A stretch of 64,000 nt of DNA from Nocardia pneumoniae NBRC 100136 (GTDB lineage: Bacteria; Actinomycetota; Actinomycetes; Mycobacteriales; Mycobacteriaceae), in NCBI RefSeq assembly GCF_000308755.1, contig NZ_BAGF01000087.1, positions 1 through 64,000 of the forward strand. Reading direction: 5' to 3'. The notes under the pieces were generated by a model. The model did no database searches. It was given only the letters and a program-made list of their open reading frames with translations, and was not told the DNA's origin. Positions 19,875 to 28,791 of this stretch are shown piece after piece (within the stretch, counting starts at the first letter, position 1; each line of letters begins with the position of its first letter). Both the position numbers and the translations under genes were made by a program.

Positions 19875-21419
19875 GTGTCGTTTTCGGAGGATGTGGCCCG
19901 GTTCGGTGGCCATCTGGTCCGGTTGATCAGTGCCGGGTTGCTGTGACCGAAGCCGCTGCGGCGCTGGGTATTTTGCGGGGGCGTGCCTACCGGATCTTGC
20001 GGGCTGAGGGTGTGGAGCTGGGCAAGCCTCGCGGACCGTCGCGGCCGGTGGATCCGGTGCTGATCCGGCGGGTGTTCGACCAGACGGGATCGGTGAACCG
20101 CGCCGCGAAGACTGCCGGGGTGGCGTTCTCGGTGGCTCGTCGAATTCTGGTGGCCGACGGGCTGTTGAGCGCGGCGGCCCGCCAAACACCCCGGACGGCG
20201 GGAAAAACCCGAGGCCAAGCGGCGGTTTCTGGAACTGCTCGCGGCAGGGATGTCGATGAGGGAGGCCGCGGCCGAGGTCGGTGTGAACTACCGGACCGCG
20301 AGGGACTGGCGGCTGGGAATCCGCCGGACAGGCAACGCGCGAGTGCGTCCCGACGGCACTGTGATCAACTACCGGACCGGGGTCGACTACAAACGTCCGG
20401 TGGTCAAGGCCCTGGATGATGCCGCTCGCGCGGCGATCAGCGATCGCTATCTGTCGTTGCAGAACCGGCTCGATATCGCCGACGGGTTGGCACCAAACAG
20501 ACGGTGACCGCGATCGCGGCCCGGATCAGCAAGCACAAGTCGACGGTGTCGCGGGAGATCTGGGCCCACCTGGTCAACGGTTTACCTGCCTTACCGGGCG
20601 CATGAGCAGGCCAGTGCCTCGCGGGCGCGCCCGAAGGCGTCGAGACTGGTGAGCAACGAGTTGTTGCGGCAGGCTGTTGCCGATGGCCTGTCCCGGTGGC
20701 GGTCGCCGGAACAGATCTCTCACCGGCTCCGCAAGGACTATCCCGACGACGAGAGCATGCGGGTGAGCCACGAAACGATCTACCAGGCTCTCTACTGCCA
20801 AGCGCGCGGCGGACTCAAACGCGAGCTGGTCGCCGCGCTGCGGTCCGGGCGGACCCGGCCGCCGGCCTCGCCAGGCAGTGAATCGGCGGACCCCCAGATT
20901 CGTCGACAAGATGATCATGATCAGTGACCGGCCCGCTGAGGTCGACGACCGGGCGGTGCCCGGCCACTGGGAAGGGGACCTGATCGTCGGCGCAGGGCAC
21001 AACTCCGCAATCGGCACGCTGGTGGAACGCTCGACCCGCTACACGATGCTGCTCCACCTGCCCGCCGGTCATCACGCCGAAGCCGTCCGCGACCAGCTCA
21101 TCCGCACCATCTCCACGCTGCCCGCGCACCTGCGCGGCTCGCTCACCTGGGACCAAGGCTGTGAAATGGCCCGACACAAGCAGTTCTCCATGGCCACCGA
21201 TATGGCCGTCTACTTCTGCGACCCCGCCAGCCCCTGGCAGCGCGGATCGAACGAAAACACCAACGGCCTACTGCGCCAATACTTCCGAAAGGCTCCGATC
21301 TGAGTGTCCACGGTCCCGAAGACCTCGAACACGTCGCCCAGGAACTCAACGACCGGCCACGCAAAACGCTCGGCTGGGATACCCCAGCCGAGCGTCTTCG
21401 TGATCTACTCACCACCTGA
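19875..21419 (+). pseudogene. IS30-family transposase, about six frameshifts
   Basis: Following homology, the coding phase changes near 19941, 20210, 20495, 20580, 20870 and 21290. Joined pieces give an N-terminal helix-turn-helix part (VTEAAAALGILRGRAYRIL; SMREAAAEVGVNYRTARDWR), the IS30 HTH (ISKHKSTVSREI) and the DDE core: HWEGDLIVG (Asp), LTWDQGCEMARH (Asp) and SNENTNGLLRQYF (Glu). It ends RPRKTLGWDTPAERLRDLL, the usual IS30 tail. All three catalytic acids remain, and in-frame stops come from phase changes, not base substitutions, so the gene died recently or is mis-sequenced at short runs. It cannot make transposase as read. Confidence 0.85.
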
Positions 21420-21465
21420 AATCCAGGCAGTGTTGCGACGACCCCTGGAATCCAAGCTTTCGATC

Positions 21466-21479
21466 GACAGGGGGCGCTT
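21466..21479 (-). repeat. Right inverted end of IS30-type element
   Basis: GACAGGGGGCGCTT is the exact reverse complement of the left end at 19803-19816. Confidence 0.85.
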
Positions 21480-21491
21480 CGCTGTTCCGGG

Positions 21492-22262
21492 TCAGCGCGC
21501 CCCGATGCGGGTCGGCACGGTCATCGAGGCCGCCGCGAGCAGCTGGTCCAGCGCTCGTTCGACGTCTTCCTTCCAGCCGTGATCGGAGTCCAGCTCCAAT
21601 CGCAGCCGCGGGAACCGGTGGTGCGGGGCGACGACCTCGAAACCGACTTCCTCTAGGAAGTCGGCATCGATCATGCAGGTCTCCGGCGAGCATTCGGTGG
21701 ACGCACCGGACCCGCCCGAACCATTGATCGGTGCGACGATCCGCTCCATCAGCGTCATCGAACCGAATCGCTCCGACAGCGCCTGCGTGGACGGATCGGT
21801 ACGAATGCCGAATGCCTCCAGCGCGCGCACACCGCGGCGCACCAGATCCGCCACCACCGCCTGGATCAATTGATGGGCGATATCGGCATCCTGATAGGGA
21901 AATTCGGCCCGCAGCGTGGTCAGCAGGATGGCGTCCGGGCTGACCGGAGAAGTGGGGAAGAGGGTGGCTCGCGGCACCGCGCTCGGCGGGGCGTACAGGG
22001 CGCAGCCGGCGACGTTGCCGTCGACGTTCGCCACCTGTCCGCACGAACCCCACTCCAGCATGACCGTGGACAGCCACGCTTCCTTCTCGAACACCGGATC
22101 GCTGAAATTGCGCGAGTCCTCGGCCACCGCGGGATCGATCTCCCAGAAAACGCAGCGCCGCGCATGCGCGGGAAGCTTTTCCAGTCCGCCGAGGGTAAGT
22201 GCTGTGACGCTGGTCGACACCGCTCTGCTCAGCCTCCAGCTGTCCGATTCATCCACGCTCAC
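21492..22262 (-). CDS. GNAT-like acetyltransferase, Rv3916c type, 256 aa
   Basis: A GTG start gives MSVDESDSW. The middle region (about 80-170) has the GNAT pattern: a strand NVDGNVAGCALYAPP, then ILLTTLRAEFPYQDADIAHQLIQAVVADLVRRGVRALEAFGI. An acidic and hydrophobic C-terminal part follows (CMIDADFLEEVGFEVVAPHHRFPRLRLEL). In mycobacteria an equivalent gene (Rv3916c) lies between cwlM and parB, so its presence here is ancestral and the IS element is the newcomer. Substrate is unknown. Confidence 0.75.
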   Translation of the reverse strand: MSVDESDSWRLSRAVSTSVTALTLGGLEKLPAHARRCVFWEIDPAVAEDSRNFSDPVFEKEAWLSTVMLEWGSCGQVANVDGNVAGCALYAPPSAVPRATLFPTSPVSPDAILLTTLRAEFPYQDADIAHQLIQAVVADLVRRGVRALEAFGIRTDPSTQALSERFGSMTLMERIVAPINGSGGSGASTECSPETCMIDADFLEEVGFEVVAPHHRFPRLRLELDSDHGWKEDVERALDQLLAAASMTVPTRIGAR

Positions 22263-22616
22263 GCCTCCACCTCGCTGGCGCTCGCCTCCGGCGTGCGCGT
22301 TGCGCGCTGGGGCATGGCTTGCTCGCTGCGCTCGCTCATACCTGCGCCTCGCTGACGCTCGGCTCCGGCACGAGCGAGGGCTCGGCTGTGTCCATTGTTC
22401 GCCCGCTGCGCTCGCTCACGCCGCATCAATATTTGCTCGCCAGCAAGAATAAGCGATCAAAGGGAACCCGCCTCATTCCATGTCGCTGTGCTGTTGGTCC
22501 GAAGAACTTGTGCTGCTCTGCCACGGAGCAGCACGCGCTCCGAGGCCGCGCGGAGCCATGCCGTCACAGTGACGTTTCGGCCGGAGGCCCGCACCTATGG
22601 AAATCACAAGTTAAAT
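22263..22616. other. Non-coding gap upstream of GNAT gene and downstream of parB
   Basis: This 354-base gap has short repeated phrases (GCTGCGCTCGCTCA at two places, 22335-22348 and 22408-22421) and a 9-bp perfect stem GTGCTGCTC / GAGCAGCAC at 22510-22534 with a 7-base loop. No T-run follows the stem on either strand, so it may be a weak terminator for parB or nothing. The segment 22600-22625 is unusually A/T-rich. No gene is supported. Confidence 0.5.
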
Positions 22617-23663
22617 TTAGTCACTTCTGTCACTGAGCAGCGATGCCCCGTCATCAGGGGTGTTCTGCTCCATCAGGGCGACGATCCGCTCGAGGTCATC
22701 GACCGACCCGAACTCGACGACGATCTTGCCTTTGCGCTTACCCATACTCACGGTCACTCGGGTGTCGAACGAGCCAGCCAGCCGATCGGCCACATCCTGC
22801 AAACGCGGCATCTGGATCGGCTTCCGCCGGGCAACCGGGGAGGGCGCCGCGGCGTCCGGATCTCGGTTCGCCAGCGTGACGGCTTCCTCGGTAGCCCGGA
22901 CCGAGAGTCCCTCGGCGACGATACGGGCGGCGAGCACCTCTTGGGCGTCCGCACCCGCTTCGAGACCAAGCAGTGCCCGCGCGTGCCCGGCGGACAGTAC
23001 GCCCGCCGCGACCCGGCGCTGCACCGGGATCGGCAACTTCAGTAGACGGATCATATTCGTCACGACGGGGCGGGAGCGACCGATTCGCGCAGCCAATTCC
23101 TCGTGGGTCACGCCGAATTCCTCCAGCAGCTGCTGGTAGGCCGCCGCCTCTTCCAAAGGATTCAGCTGTACCCGGTGGATGTTCTCCAGGAGGGCATCGC
23201 GCAGCATCGCCTCGTCCGCGGTTTCGCGGACGATCGCGGGAATGGCGGCCAGACCGGCCTCCTGGCATGCCCGCCAGCGCCGCTCACCCATGACGATCTG
23301 ATAGCGGTCGACACCCGGCTCGAGCCGACGCACCACGATCGGTTGCATCAAGCCGAACTCGCGGATCGAATGCACCAGCTCGGCCAGCGCCTCTTCTTCG
23401 AAGACGGTGCGCGGCTGCTTCGGGTTCGGCTCGATCTGATCCGGGGGGATCTCACGATAGATCGCGCCGCCGACCACCAGCTCGGCATTGTCGTCGGCGG
23501 GATCGGGGACCCGGTGCAGGTAGGTCGTAGCGGGCGGCGGCCCGATCGGATCGAGACCGATGACGCCCGCAGCGGAGCCGCCGACCCCCGGCGTGGCCGC
23601 CGGTGCCGTCGGGATCAGCGCGGCGAGACCGCGCCCGAGTCCACCCTTCTTCGCCTGACTCAT
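22617..23663 (-). CDS. parB: Chromosome partition protein ParB
   Basis: A 348-aa protein starting MSQAKKGGLGRGLAALIPT, the standard start of chromosomal ParB. The CTP-binding/ParB N domain holds PNPKQPR (about 80-85) and GERRWRA (126-132); the HTH region follows (EEAAAYQQLLEEFGVTHEELAARIGRSRPVVTNMIRLLKL), and the last 60 residues form the dimer domain (KGKIVVEFGSVDDLERIVALM). It binds parS sites, loads SMC and works with ParA to move origins apart. parS-like sites lie upstream, within 1-3.3 kb. The gene is 69 bases downstream of parA in the same operon. Confidence 0.95.
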   Translation of the reverse strand: MSQAKKGGLGRGLAALIPTAPAATPGVGGSAAGVIGLDPIGPPPATTYLHRVPDPADDNAELVVGGAIYREIPPDQIEPNPKQPRTVFEEEALAELVHSIREFGLMQPIVVRRLEPGVDRYQIVMGERRWRACQEAGLAAIPAIVRETADEAMLRDALLENIHRVQLNPLEEAAAYQQLLEEFGVTHEELAARIGRSRPVVTNMIRLLKLPIPVQRRVAAGVLSAGHARALLGLEAGADAQEVLAARIVAEGLSVRATEEAVTLANRDPDAAAPSPVARRKPIQMPRLQDVADRLAGSFDTRVTVSMGKRKGKIVVEFGSVDDLERIVALMEQNTPDDGASLLSDRSD

Positions 23664-23732
23664 CGGTCTACCGACCCCTTCCTCGTTCCGCCACCAACCG
23701 GACTTCGCCGAGTATCGACCCGGCCGACCGAG

Positions 23733-24743
23733 TCACTCCGCCGACTTCGTCGCGGCAGCACGCGGCGCCATCGCTCGGGCTGCCATCTCGCGTCCGGCAT
23801 CCAGGTAGCTCATCGCACCCCGGGAGCCTGGATCATAATCGAGCACCGTCATGCCGTAGCCCGGCGCCTCCGACACCTTCACGCTGCGCGGAATCACCGA
23901 GCGCAGCACGACATCGCCGAAGTGTCCGCGGACCTCCTCGGCGACCTGATCGGCCAGCTTCGTGCGGCCGTCGTACATCGTGAGAATCACGGTCGAGACA
24001 TGCAGTTCCGGATTCAGATGCGCCTGCACCAGCCCGATATTGCGCAGAAGCTGCCCAACGCCTTCCAGCGCGTAGTACTCGCACTGAATGGGAATCAGCA
24101 CCTCCTTCGCAGCGACCAGCGCGTTGACCGTCAGCAGGCCCAGCGAGGGTGGGCAGTCGATCATCACGTAATCGATGTCGTACCCGGCGATATTCGCCTC
24201 CTGGATGGCGGCTTTCAGGCGACCTTCCCTGGCCACCATCGAAACGAGTTCGATCTCGGCGCCCGCCAGGTCGATGGTCGCCGGGATGCAGAGCAGACGT
24301 TCACTGTGCGGGCTGGTTTGAATGGCGTCCCGGACCGACACTTCGCCGATGAGCAGCTCGTAGCTGGACGGGACACCGGAATGATGCTCGATCCCCAGGG
24401 CGGTACTGGCGTTTCCCTGCGGATCCAGATCGATCACCAGAACGGTCATCCCCTGATGCGCCAGGGCGGCCGCCAGATTCACCGCGGTGGTCGTCTTTCC
24501 GACGCCACCTTTCTGATTGGCGATCGTGATGATGCGCTGCTCTTGCGGTTTCGGCACAGTCGCCTTTCCTGGATGGAGGACCTGACTCGCACGTTGGGCT
24601 TCAGCGGCTATCGGGGTCTCGCTCGGCGAGATGTGCCCGAACGGTGTGCTTCCGAACGCCTCCGCGTCGAAATTGCTGGAGTCCAGCATCCCCGGCACGC
24701 GCGACGTCGTTTCCCGTGAAACATTCGCCGGACCGCTCGACAT
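23733..24743 (-). CDS. parA: Chromosome partition ATPase ParA
   Basis: A 336-aa protein with a disordered N-terminus (1-68), deviant Walker A KGGVGKTT at 78-85, DLDPQGNAS, and Walker B-like VMIDCPPSLG. ATP-bound dimers coat the nucleoid and pull ParB-parS complexes. The ATG at 24743 has GGAG 7 bases upstream. Codons 7-12 (Val-Ser-Arg-Glu region) overlap a parS-like sequence at 24708-24723, so the N-terminus is partly shaped by a DNA site. Co-directional with parB and, at a distance, with the rsmG-rpmH block. Confidence 0.95.
   Translation of the reverse strand: MSSGPANVSRETTSRVPGMLDSSNFDAEAFGSTPFGHISPSETPIAAEAQRASQVLHPGKATVPKPQEQRIITIANQKGGVGKTTTAVNLAAALAHQGMTVLVIDLDPQGNASTALGIEHHSGVPSSYELLIGEVSVRDAIQTSPHSERLLCIPATIDLAGAEIELVSMVAREGRLKAAIQEANIAGYDIDYVMIDCPPSLGLLTVNALVAAKEVLIPIQCEYYALEGVGQLLRNIGLVQAHLNPELHVSTVILTMYDGRTKLADQVAEEVRGHFGDVVLRSVIPRSVKVSEAPGYGMTVLDYDPGSRGAMSYLDAGREMAARAMAPRAAATKSAE
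24708..24723 (+). promoter_or_regulatory. parS-like site inside parA 5' end
   Basis: CGTTTCCCGTGAAACA differs from the parS consensus TGTTTCACGTGAAACA at two bases. It lies within the first codons of parA and could also let ParB control parA. Confidence 0.75.
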
Positions 24744-25028
24744 AGACAGCTCCTAACCCGAGAAACTTCAGAACACGTGCGCGCGACGGACAGGTCGACG
24801 TCGTGTTGCAACAGCCTTTAGTCGGATCGAACACGATGCACGACCGGGTTCGCGGCGCCCGATCGACCGAGCGGAGCTCTCGCCGCTGTAACAACCAGAT
24901 CCTCCGCAGCACCTACGCTCACGCCCGACGCACACTAGCTTGCCAGCACTGAGCGGGATACGAAAGTTGAATCGCGGCGACGCGCACAGCGACACGCAAA
25001 TCCGCACGATTTTCGCCGCCACGGCCGG

Positions 25029-25044
25029 TGTTTCACATGAAACA
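25029..25044 (+). promoter_or_regulatory. parS site (15/16 match)
   Basis: TGTTTCACATGAAACA differs from the consensus palindrome only at the central G (A here). It is the best match in the window. Confidence 0.85.
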
Positions 25045-25180
25045 TCGCCCGGTGGATCGAAACCGTTGGGGTAGGCAGCGAGTACAGGGCGATCGTCGAG
25101 AATCCGCCGTGGCTCAGCGCATCGCACCCGGGCCACGGTTCAGGTCGACCGGTTCGGCCTGGCCGCTTCGCTTGAAGCAA

Positions 25181-25196
25181 TGTTTCACGTGAATCA
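25181..25196 (+). promoter_or_regulatory. parS-like site (15/16 match)
   Basis: TGTTTCACGTGAATCA has a perfect left arm and one change (A to T) in the right arm. Confidence 0.8.
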
Positions 25197-25363
25197 TGCA
25201 GAGCCCATGCGTCAATCGAATACCGGGCACAGGGGAGAGGATCATGGGCGGCAACTGTTCGTGCTTGCCGCAACTCCGCCACGGCAGGTGTCTGGATCCA
25301 GCTCACGAATAAGCCGGTCCCGCCGAACTACGGGATAGACAGGGATACCTGGGCTCGACGAGA

Positions 25364-25453
25364 TCCGCCACCCCCGCACACTCCGCCACCCCCGCACACT
25401 CCGCCACCCCCGCACACTCCGCCACCCCCGCACACTCCGCCACCCCCGCACAC
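25364..25453 (+). repeat. 18-bp tandem repeat, five perfect copies
   Basis: The unit TCCGCCACCCCCGCACAC is repeated head to tail five times without change, then a partial, drifted copy follows to about 25475. There are no spacers of differing sequence, so it is not a CRISPR. It lies between two parS-like sites. One strand is strongly pyrimidine-rich (C with few G). Translation in any frame gives only a six-residue repeat without family features. Confidence 0.92.
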
Positions 25454-25763
25454 GTCCGCCACCTCGCACGCGCACGGTTACCCCGCACGCGTTCGCCTAC
25501 CGCACCAATCGGGGTGGCAGCAGCCGAATCCCCGGCCACGGATTCAAGAAGCGTGGTGCCCGTTGCGGACTGGATCAGGTCCGTCAGGCACTACCGCGTC
25601 CAATCGCAGTGAACATTCCTCGGCGCACTCCCGAGTTCCGCCCCGACCACATGGGGATCGGCACGGGGATCACGCTTGCCGCGATTCAGCCGCCGCCCGG
25701 GCTAGTGGGCACCACCCCATGCCCATTCTTGGATCGGTCCTGCCATCAGCCGCGAATCAGTTT

Positions 25764-25779
25764 CGATTCACGTGAAACA
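25764..25779 (+). promoter_or_regulatory. parS-like site (14/16 match)
   Basis: CGATTCACGTGAAACA keeps the full core TTCACGTGAA and right arm; two changes in the left arm. Confidence 0.72.
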
Positions 25780-26085
25780 TTGCCAGGGACTCATCGACGC
25801 ATCCCGGCACGACTCTTGAACTCCGTGGACCGCCGCAGCACGGAGAACGGCTACGGTGATCGACCTTGGACAGGATCAATCAACTGGTGCGGCGCACTCT
25901 GGTACGAGCTCCTCTACTCACTCAGAGCAGCCGGTTGCTCGACAACGATCGGCTCAGTTCCGTCAGGGTGACGAAACTACCCCGCACCATGGGAATTGGA
26001 ATGCCCACGCCGCAATCGAGCGCGCTGGGACGCGGGGCTTAAGGGGTGGAATAGAACGCGCGCGGCCATCCCGCACGACCGACCC

Positions 26086-26871
26086 TCACTGGGCTTTCCG
26101 AGCGGCACGCTTGGTGCGGACGCGTTCCGTCGCGCCGCTGCGAGCCGCTTTGGCGCCTGCGCGTTCAGCGCGCCGCCGGGACGTGCGCTCGGCGCGGGGG
26201 AGTCGTTCAGCGCTGATCACCATCGTCGGCGTGGACACAAATCCGACACCGCACGCGAGCACGACCGCATTACCGGCGCCGGCCCGCGCCAAGGCGTCGC
26301 CGTCGCGTTCGAGTTCCTCGGCCGCGCTGGCTCCCTTCAGCGCCAGCATGTGCCCGTGGTCGCGGAGGAGGGGAAGCGACCACTGGGCCAACTTGCCGAG
26401 CGGGGCAACCGCGCGGGACGTGACGACGTCCGCCCCGCCGGCTTCCTTCATTACGCCCGACTGTTCCGCCCGCCCCCGGACCACGGTCACATCCAATCCG
26501 GCCGATTCGATGAACTCGCTCAGGAAGATGGTGCGGCGCAGGAGCGGTTCGACCAACGTGATCCGGAGGTCCGGCCGAGCGATCGCAAGCGGAATCCCGG
26601 GGAGCCCGGCACCGCTGCCGATGTCGACCACGGACGCGCCCTCGGCGATCAACTCACCGAGCACCGCGCAATTCAGGATGTGGCGATCCCAGAGCCGCGG
26701 CACCTCGCGCGGACCGATCAGCCCGCGCTCCACGCCCGCCGTCGCGAGCGCCGCGCAATATCGCTGCGCGAGACCGAGTCGATCGCCGAAGACGGTTGCC
26801 GCCGACGCAGGTGGTTCCAGCTCCGCGGGCACCGCGGCGGTTCCACCGAGATCTCGTTCCACGTGAAACAT
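26086..26871 (-). CDS. rsmG: 16S rRNA (guanine-527-N7)-methyltransferase RsmG (GidB)
   Basis: A 261-aa protein with the SAM-binding motif DIGSGAGLPG (83-92), the RsmG signature LWDRHILNC upstream of it, and TSRAVAPLGKLAQW. It methylates G527 of 16S rRNA; loss gives low-level streptomycin resistance in many bacteria. The C-terminal 40 residues are Arg/Ala-rich and unlike the core. The ATG at 26871 begins MFHVERD, whose codons overlap a parS-like sequence; similar MFHV starts are known for actinobacterial rsmG genes. It lies 163 bases downstream of jag. Confidence 0.95.
   Translation of the reverse strand: MFHVERDLGGTAAVPAELEPPASAATVFGDRLGLAQRYCAALATAGVERGLIGPREVPRLWDRHILNCAVLGELIAEGASVVDIGSGAGLPGIPLAIARPDLRITLVEPLLRRTIFLSEFIESAGLDVTVVRGRAEQSGVMKEAGGADVVTSRAVAPLGKLAQWSLPLLRDHGHMLALKGASAAEELERDGDALARAGAGNAVVLACGVGFVSTPTMVISAERLPRAERTSRRRAERAGAKAARSGATERVRTKRAARKAQ
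26855..26870 (+). promoter_or_regulatory. parS-like site overlapping rsmG start
   Basis: CGTTCCACGTGAAACA, 14 of 16 bases of consensus, spans codons 1-6 of rsmG (reverse strand). A DNA-binding site and a coding start share the same bases. Confidence 0.75.
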
Positions 26872-26925
26872 CCTTCCGAACTCGAATCGATCAACGAGCG
26901 AGCAATCGGGCGCCGGACACGAATA

Positions 26926-26954
26926 AGGCCCCCGGTCCGAAGACCAGAGGCCCT
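26926..26954 (-). terminator. Weak hairpin between jag and rsmG
   Basis: GGCC(C)C(C)GGTC pairs with GACC(A)G(A)GGCC around a CGAA loop, with two A-C mismatches and no long T-run. It may only attenuate read-through from jag into rsmG. Confidence 0.3.
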
Positions 26955-27034
26955 ATCCAACCACTACCCATCCGGCCGCGGAACACTCGGCTGGCTCGCC
27001 TTCGCGGACTTACGGCTCTCAGCCTTCGCGGCAC

Positions 27035-27586
27035 TCAGGCGGGAACGACCACCACATGGCGGTTCGGCTCGACACCTTCACTCTCGCTGCTGACACCCTC
27101 CACCGCGGCCACCGCGTCATGCACGATCTTGCGCTCGAACGGGGTCATAGGCGCCAGCGACTCGGGCTGACCGGATTCCAGCACCCGCTGCGCGGCAGCG
27201 GTACCGAGCTCGCTCAGCTCCGACCTGCGCTTGGCCCGCCACCCTGCCACGTCCAGCATCAGCCGACTCCGCACACCCGTCGCCTGCTGAACGGCCAACC
27301 GAGTCAATTCCTGCAAAGCGTCGAGCACTTCACCGTTGCGTCCGACGAGCTTGGTCAGGTCACGGCCGCCGTCGATGCTCACGACGGCGCGGTCGCCTTC
27401 CACGTCGAGATCGATGTCACCGTCGAAGTCGAGGACGTCGAGCAACTGCTCGAGGTAGTCGCCGGCGATCTCGCCTTCCTCGATGAGAGCTTCCTCGGTG
27501 TCGTTCTCGACATCGCCGGCATCCGACCCGGCGTTCACCATCGTCGTCGCCACTGTGGCGTCCCCTCCGTCGGTCTCAACAGTCAT
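27035..27586 (-). CDS. jag: Jag/KhpB RNA-binding protein (R3H and KH domains)
   Basis: A 183-aa protein with an acidic N-terminus (1-40), a KH-like domain (about 50-110, DLTKLVGRNGEVLDALQELTRLAVQQATG; GRNGE replaces GxxG loop) and a C-terminal R3H domain (about 118-180, ending FERKIVHDAVAAVEGVSSESEGVEPNRHVVV). The family binds RNA and affects cell shape and division in Gram-positives. It is the Rv3920c equivalent and sits in the rpmH-rnpA-yidD-yidC-jag-rsmG block, 113 bases after yidC. The N-terminal Jag_N domain of firmicute proteins is missing, as is usual in this phylum. Confidence 0.9.
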   Translation of the reverse strand: MTVETDGGDATVATTMVNAGSDAGDVENDTEEALIEEGEIAGDYLEQLLDVLDFDGDIDLDVEGDRAVVSIDGGRDLTKLVGRNGEVLDALQELTRLAVQQATGVRSRLMLDVAGWRAKRRSELSELGTAAAQRVLESGQPESLAPMTPFERKIVHDAVAAVEGVSSESEGVEPNRHVVVVPA

Positions 27587-27699
27587 TTGATTTCCTTCAT
27601 CTGCTCATCGCGCGCGCCGGGCAATCGCCGCCGGGCGGTATTCGCGATCAAGGGGTTGCTCAGTGATAGAGATGGACCCACGGCCCACCGATTGTGAGG

Positions 27700-28791
27700 T
27701 CAGCGCCTACGCTTCTGGTTTGCCCTGCCCCGGTTCGGCGACCGCTTCTGGCCACCCGCCCGGCGTTGGCTCGCGGCCTGCTTCGCCGGTTTGGCGGTGC
27801 CGTTCGTCGACGGGGCCGCGGCGGTCTCGTCCGTCCCGGCGGCGTCAGCGGACGGCGTCGGCTTCTTCTTCACGTTGACCGGTTTGGCGCCCGGCTTCGG
27901 CGCGTTCTGCGCGCGCTGTTCCAGCTTCGCGAGCTTCTTGGCTTCCTCTTCCTTCGCCATCCGGCCGAAGACGAGGTGCTGCTGCCCGTAGGTCCAAATG
28001 TTGTTGGAGACCCAGTACAGCAGGATGGCGATCGGGAGGAAAGGACCACCGACGAGCACGCCGAGCGGGAAAACCCACAGCGCGAGCTTGTTCATCATCG
28101 CCGCCTGCGGGTTGGCCGCGGCTTCCGGCGTCTGCCGCGCGACCGAGGCGCGCGCGTTGAAGTGGGTCGCGAGACCGGCGATGACCATCAGCGGGATCGC
28201 CACGAGCGCGATGCTCAAACGGCTCGGCACGCCGCCGTAGTCGGCGAACGCCTGCAACTCGTTGATCGGCGTGGTGATGAACGCCGAGATCGGCGCGCCG
28301 AAGATGCGGGCACTCAGGAACGACTGGACGTCGGCGGCGCTGAAGACGTAGTTCGCGGTGTTCGCGTTCTGCTCGGGTGTCATGCCGAGCTGGCCGAAGC
28401 CGTGCCCGGTCCGGTTGAACGACCGCAGCACGTGGAACAGCCCGAGGAAGACCGGCACCTGAGCGAGGACCGGCAGGCAGCCCATCAGCGGGTTGAAGCC
28501 GTTCTCTTTCTGCAGCTTCTGCATCTCGACCGCCATCTTCTGGCGGTCGTTCTTGTACTTCTTCTGCAGCTCCTTGATCTGGGGCTGCAGCTCCTGCATC
28601 TGCTTGGTGGTGCGCACCTGCTTGACGAACGGCTTGTAGAGCACCAGGCGCAAGGTGAACACCAAGAACACCACCGACAGTGCCCAGGTGAGACCGTTGT
28701 CCGCGCCGAACGCGAACCCGAAGACCCGATGCCAGAACCAGAGGATCCAGGACACCGGGTAATAGATGAAGTCGAGCACGGTTCTATGCAC
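27700..28791 (-). CDS. yidC: Membrane protein insertase YidC
   Basis: A 363-aa OxaA/YidC/Alb3 protein. Membrane segments occur at about 8-25, 36-55, 106-125, 205-225 and 250-272, with the conserved cytoplasmic coiled segment QMQELQPQIKELQKKYKNDRQKMAVEMQKLQKE written here only as its landmarks QELQPQIKEL and KYKNDRQKM. NPLMGCLPVLAQVPVFLGL is the family signature. A very basic C-terminal tail (KKKP..., GQKRSPNRGRANQKRRR) can bind ribosomes. It inserts membrane proteins alone or with SecYEG. The GTG at 28791 overlaps yidD; a GTG at 28779 (VLDFIYYP) is the more mycobacteria-like alternative. Confidence 0.94.
   Translation of the reverse strand: MHRTVLDFIYYPVSWILWFWHRVFGFAFGADNGLTWALSVVFLVFTLRLVLYKPFVKQVRTTKQMQELQPQIKELQKKYKNDRQKMAVEMQKLQKENGFNPLMGCLPVLAQVPVFLGLFHVLRSFNRTGHGFGQLGMTPEQNANTANYVFSAADVQSFLSARIFGAPISAFITTPINELQAFADYGGVPSRLSIALVAIPLMVIAGLATHFNARASVARQTPEAAANPQAAMMNKLALWVFPLGVLVGGPFLPIAILLYWVSNNIWTYGQQHLVFGRMAKEEEAKKLAKLEQRAQNAPKPGAKPVNVKKKPTPSADAAGTDETAAAPSTNGTAKPAKQAASQRRAGGQKRSPNRGRANQKRRR

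Larger units (their letters stand above)
19803..21479 (+). mobile_element. IS30-family insertion element, decayed
   Basis: The element is framed by perfect 14-bp inverted ends, AAGCGCCCCCTGTC at 19803-19816 and its reverse complement at 21466-21479. It holds one long transposase-like region broken by several frameshifts. It sits between the convergent genes cwlM (stop 21 bases before) and the GNAT gene (stop 12 bases after), a place where insertion harms neither. I see no clear target-site duplication, which suggests age or rearrangement. Confidence 0.82.
24744..26085. other. Non-coding parS/centromere region between parA and rsmG
   Basis: No gene is supported in these 1.34 kb, which is long for this gene-dense block; in M. 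tuberculosis parA and rsmG are almost adjacent. It contains parS-like sites at 25029, 25181 and 25764 and an 18-bp tandem repeat at 25364-25453. Open frames crossing it lack family features. With the sites in parA and rsmG at either edge, the region looks like the ParB-binding centromere. Confidence 0.7.

Noticed and set aside
22643..24719. Long open frames on the plus strand across parB and parA
   Set aside because: They are antisense to well-supported parB and parA and have Arg/Pro/His-rich composition typical of GC-rich shadow frames.
25364..25453. Possible CRISPR array
   Set aside because: Units abut without spacers and are too short; no cas genes are nearby.
25242..25539. Minus-strand frames encoding a VRGWRS hexapeptide repeat
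   Set aside because: The repeat comes from the 18-bp DNA tandem repeat; no ribosome site, signal or family feature is present and both reading frames are equally open.
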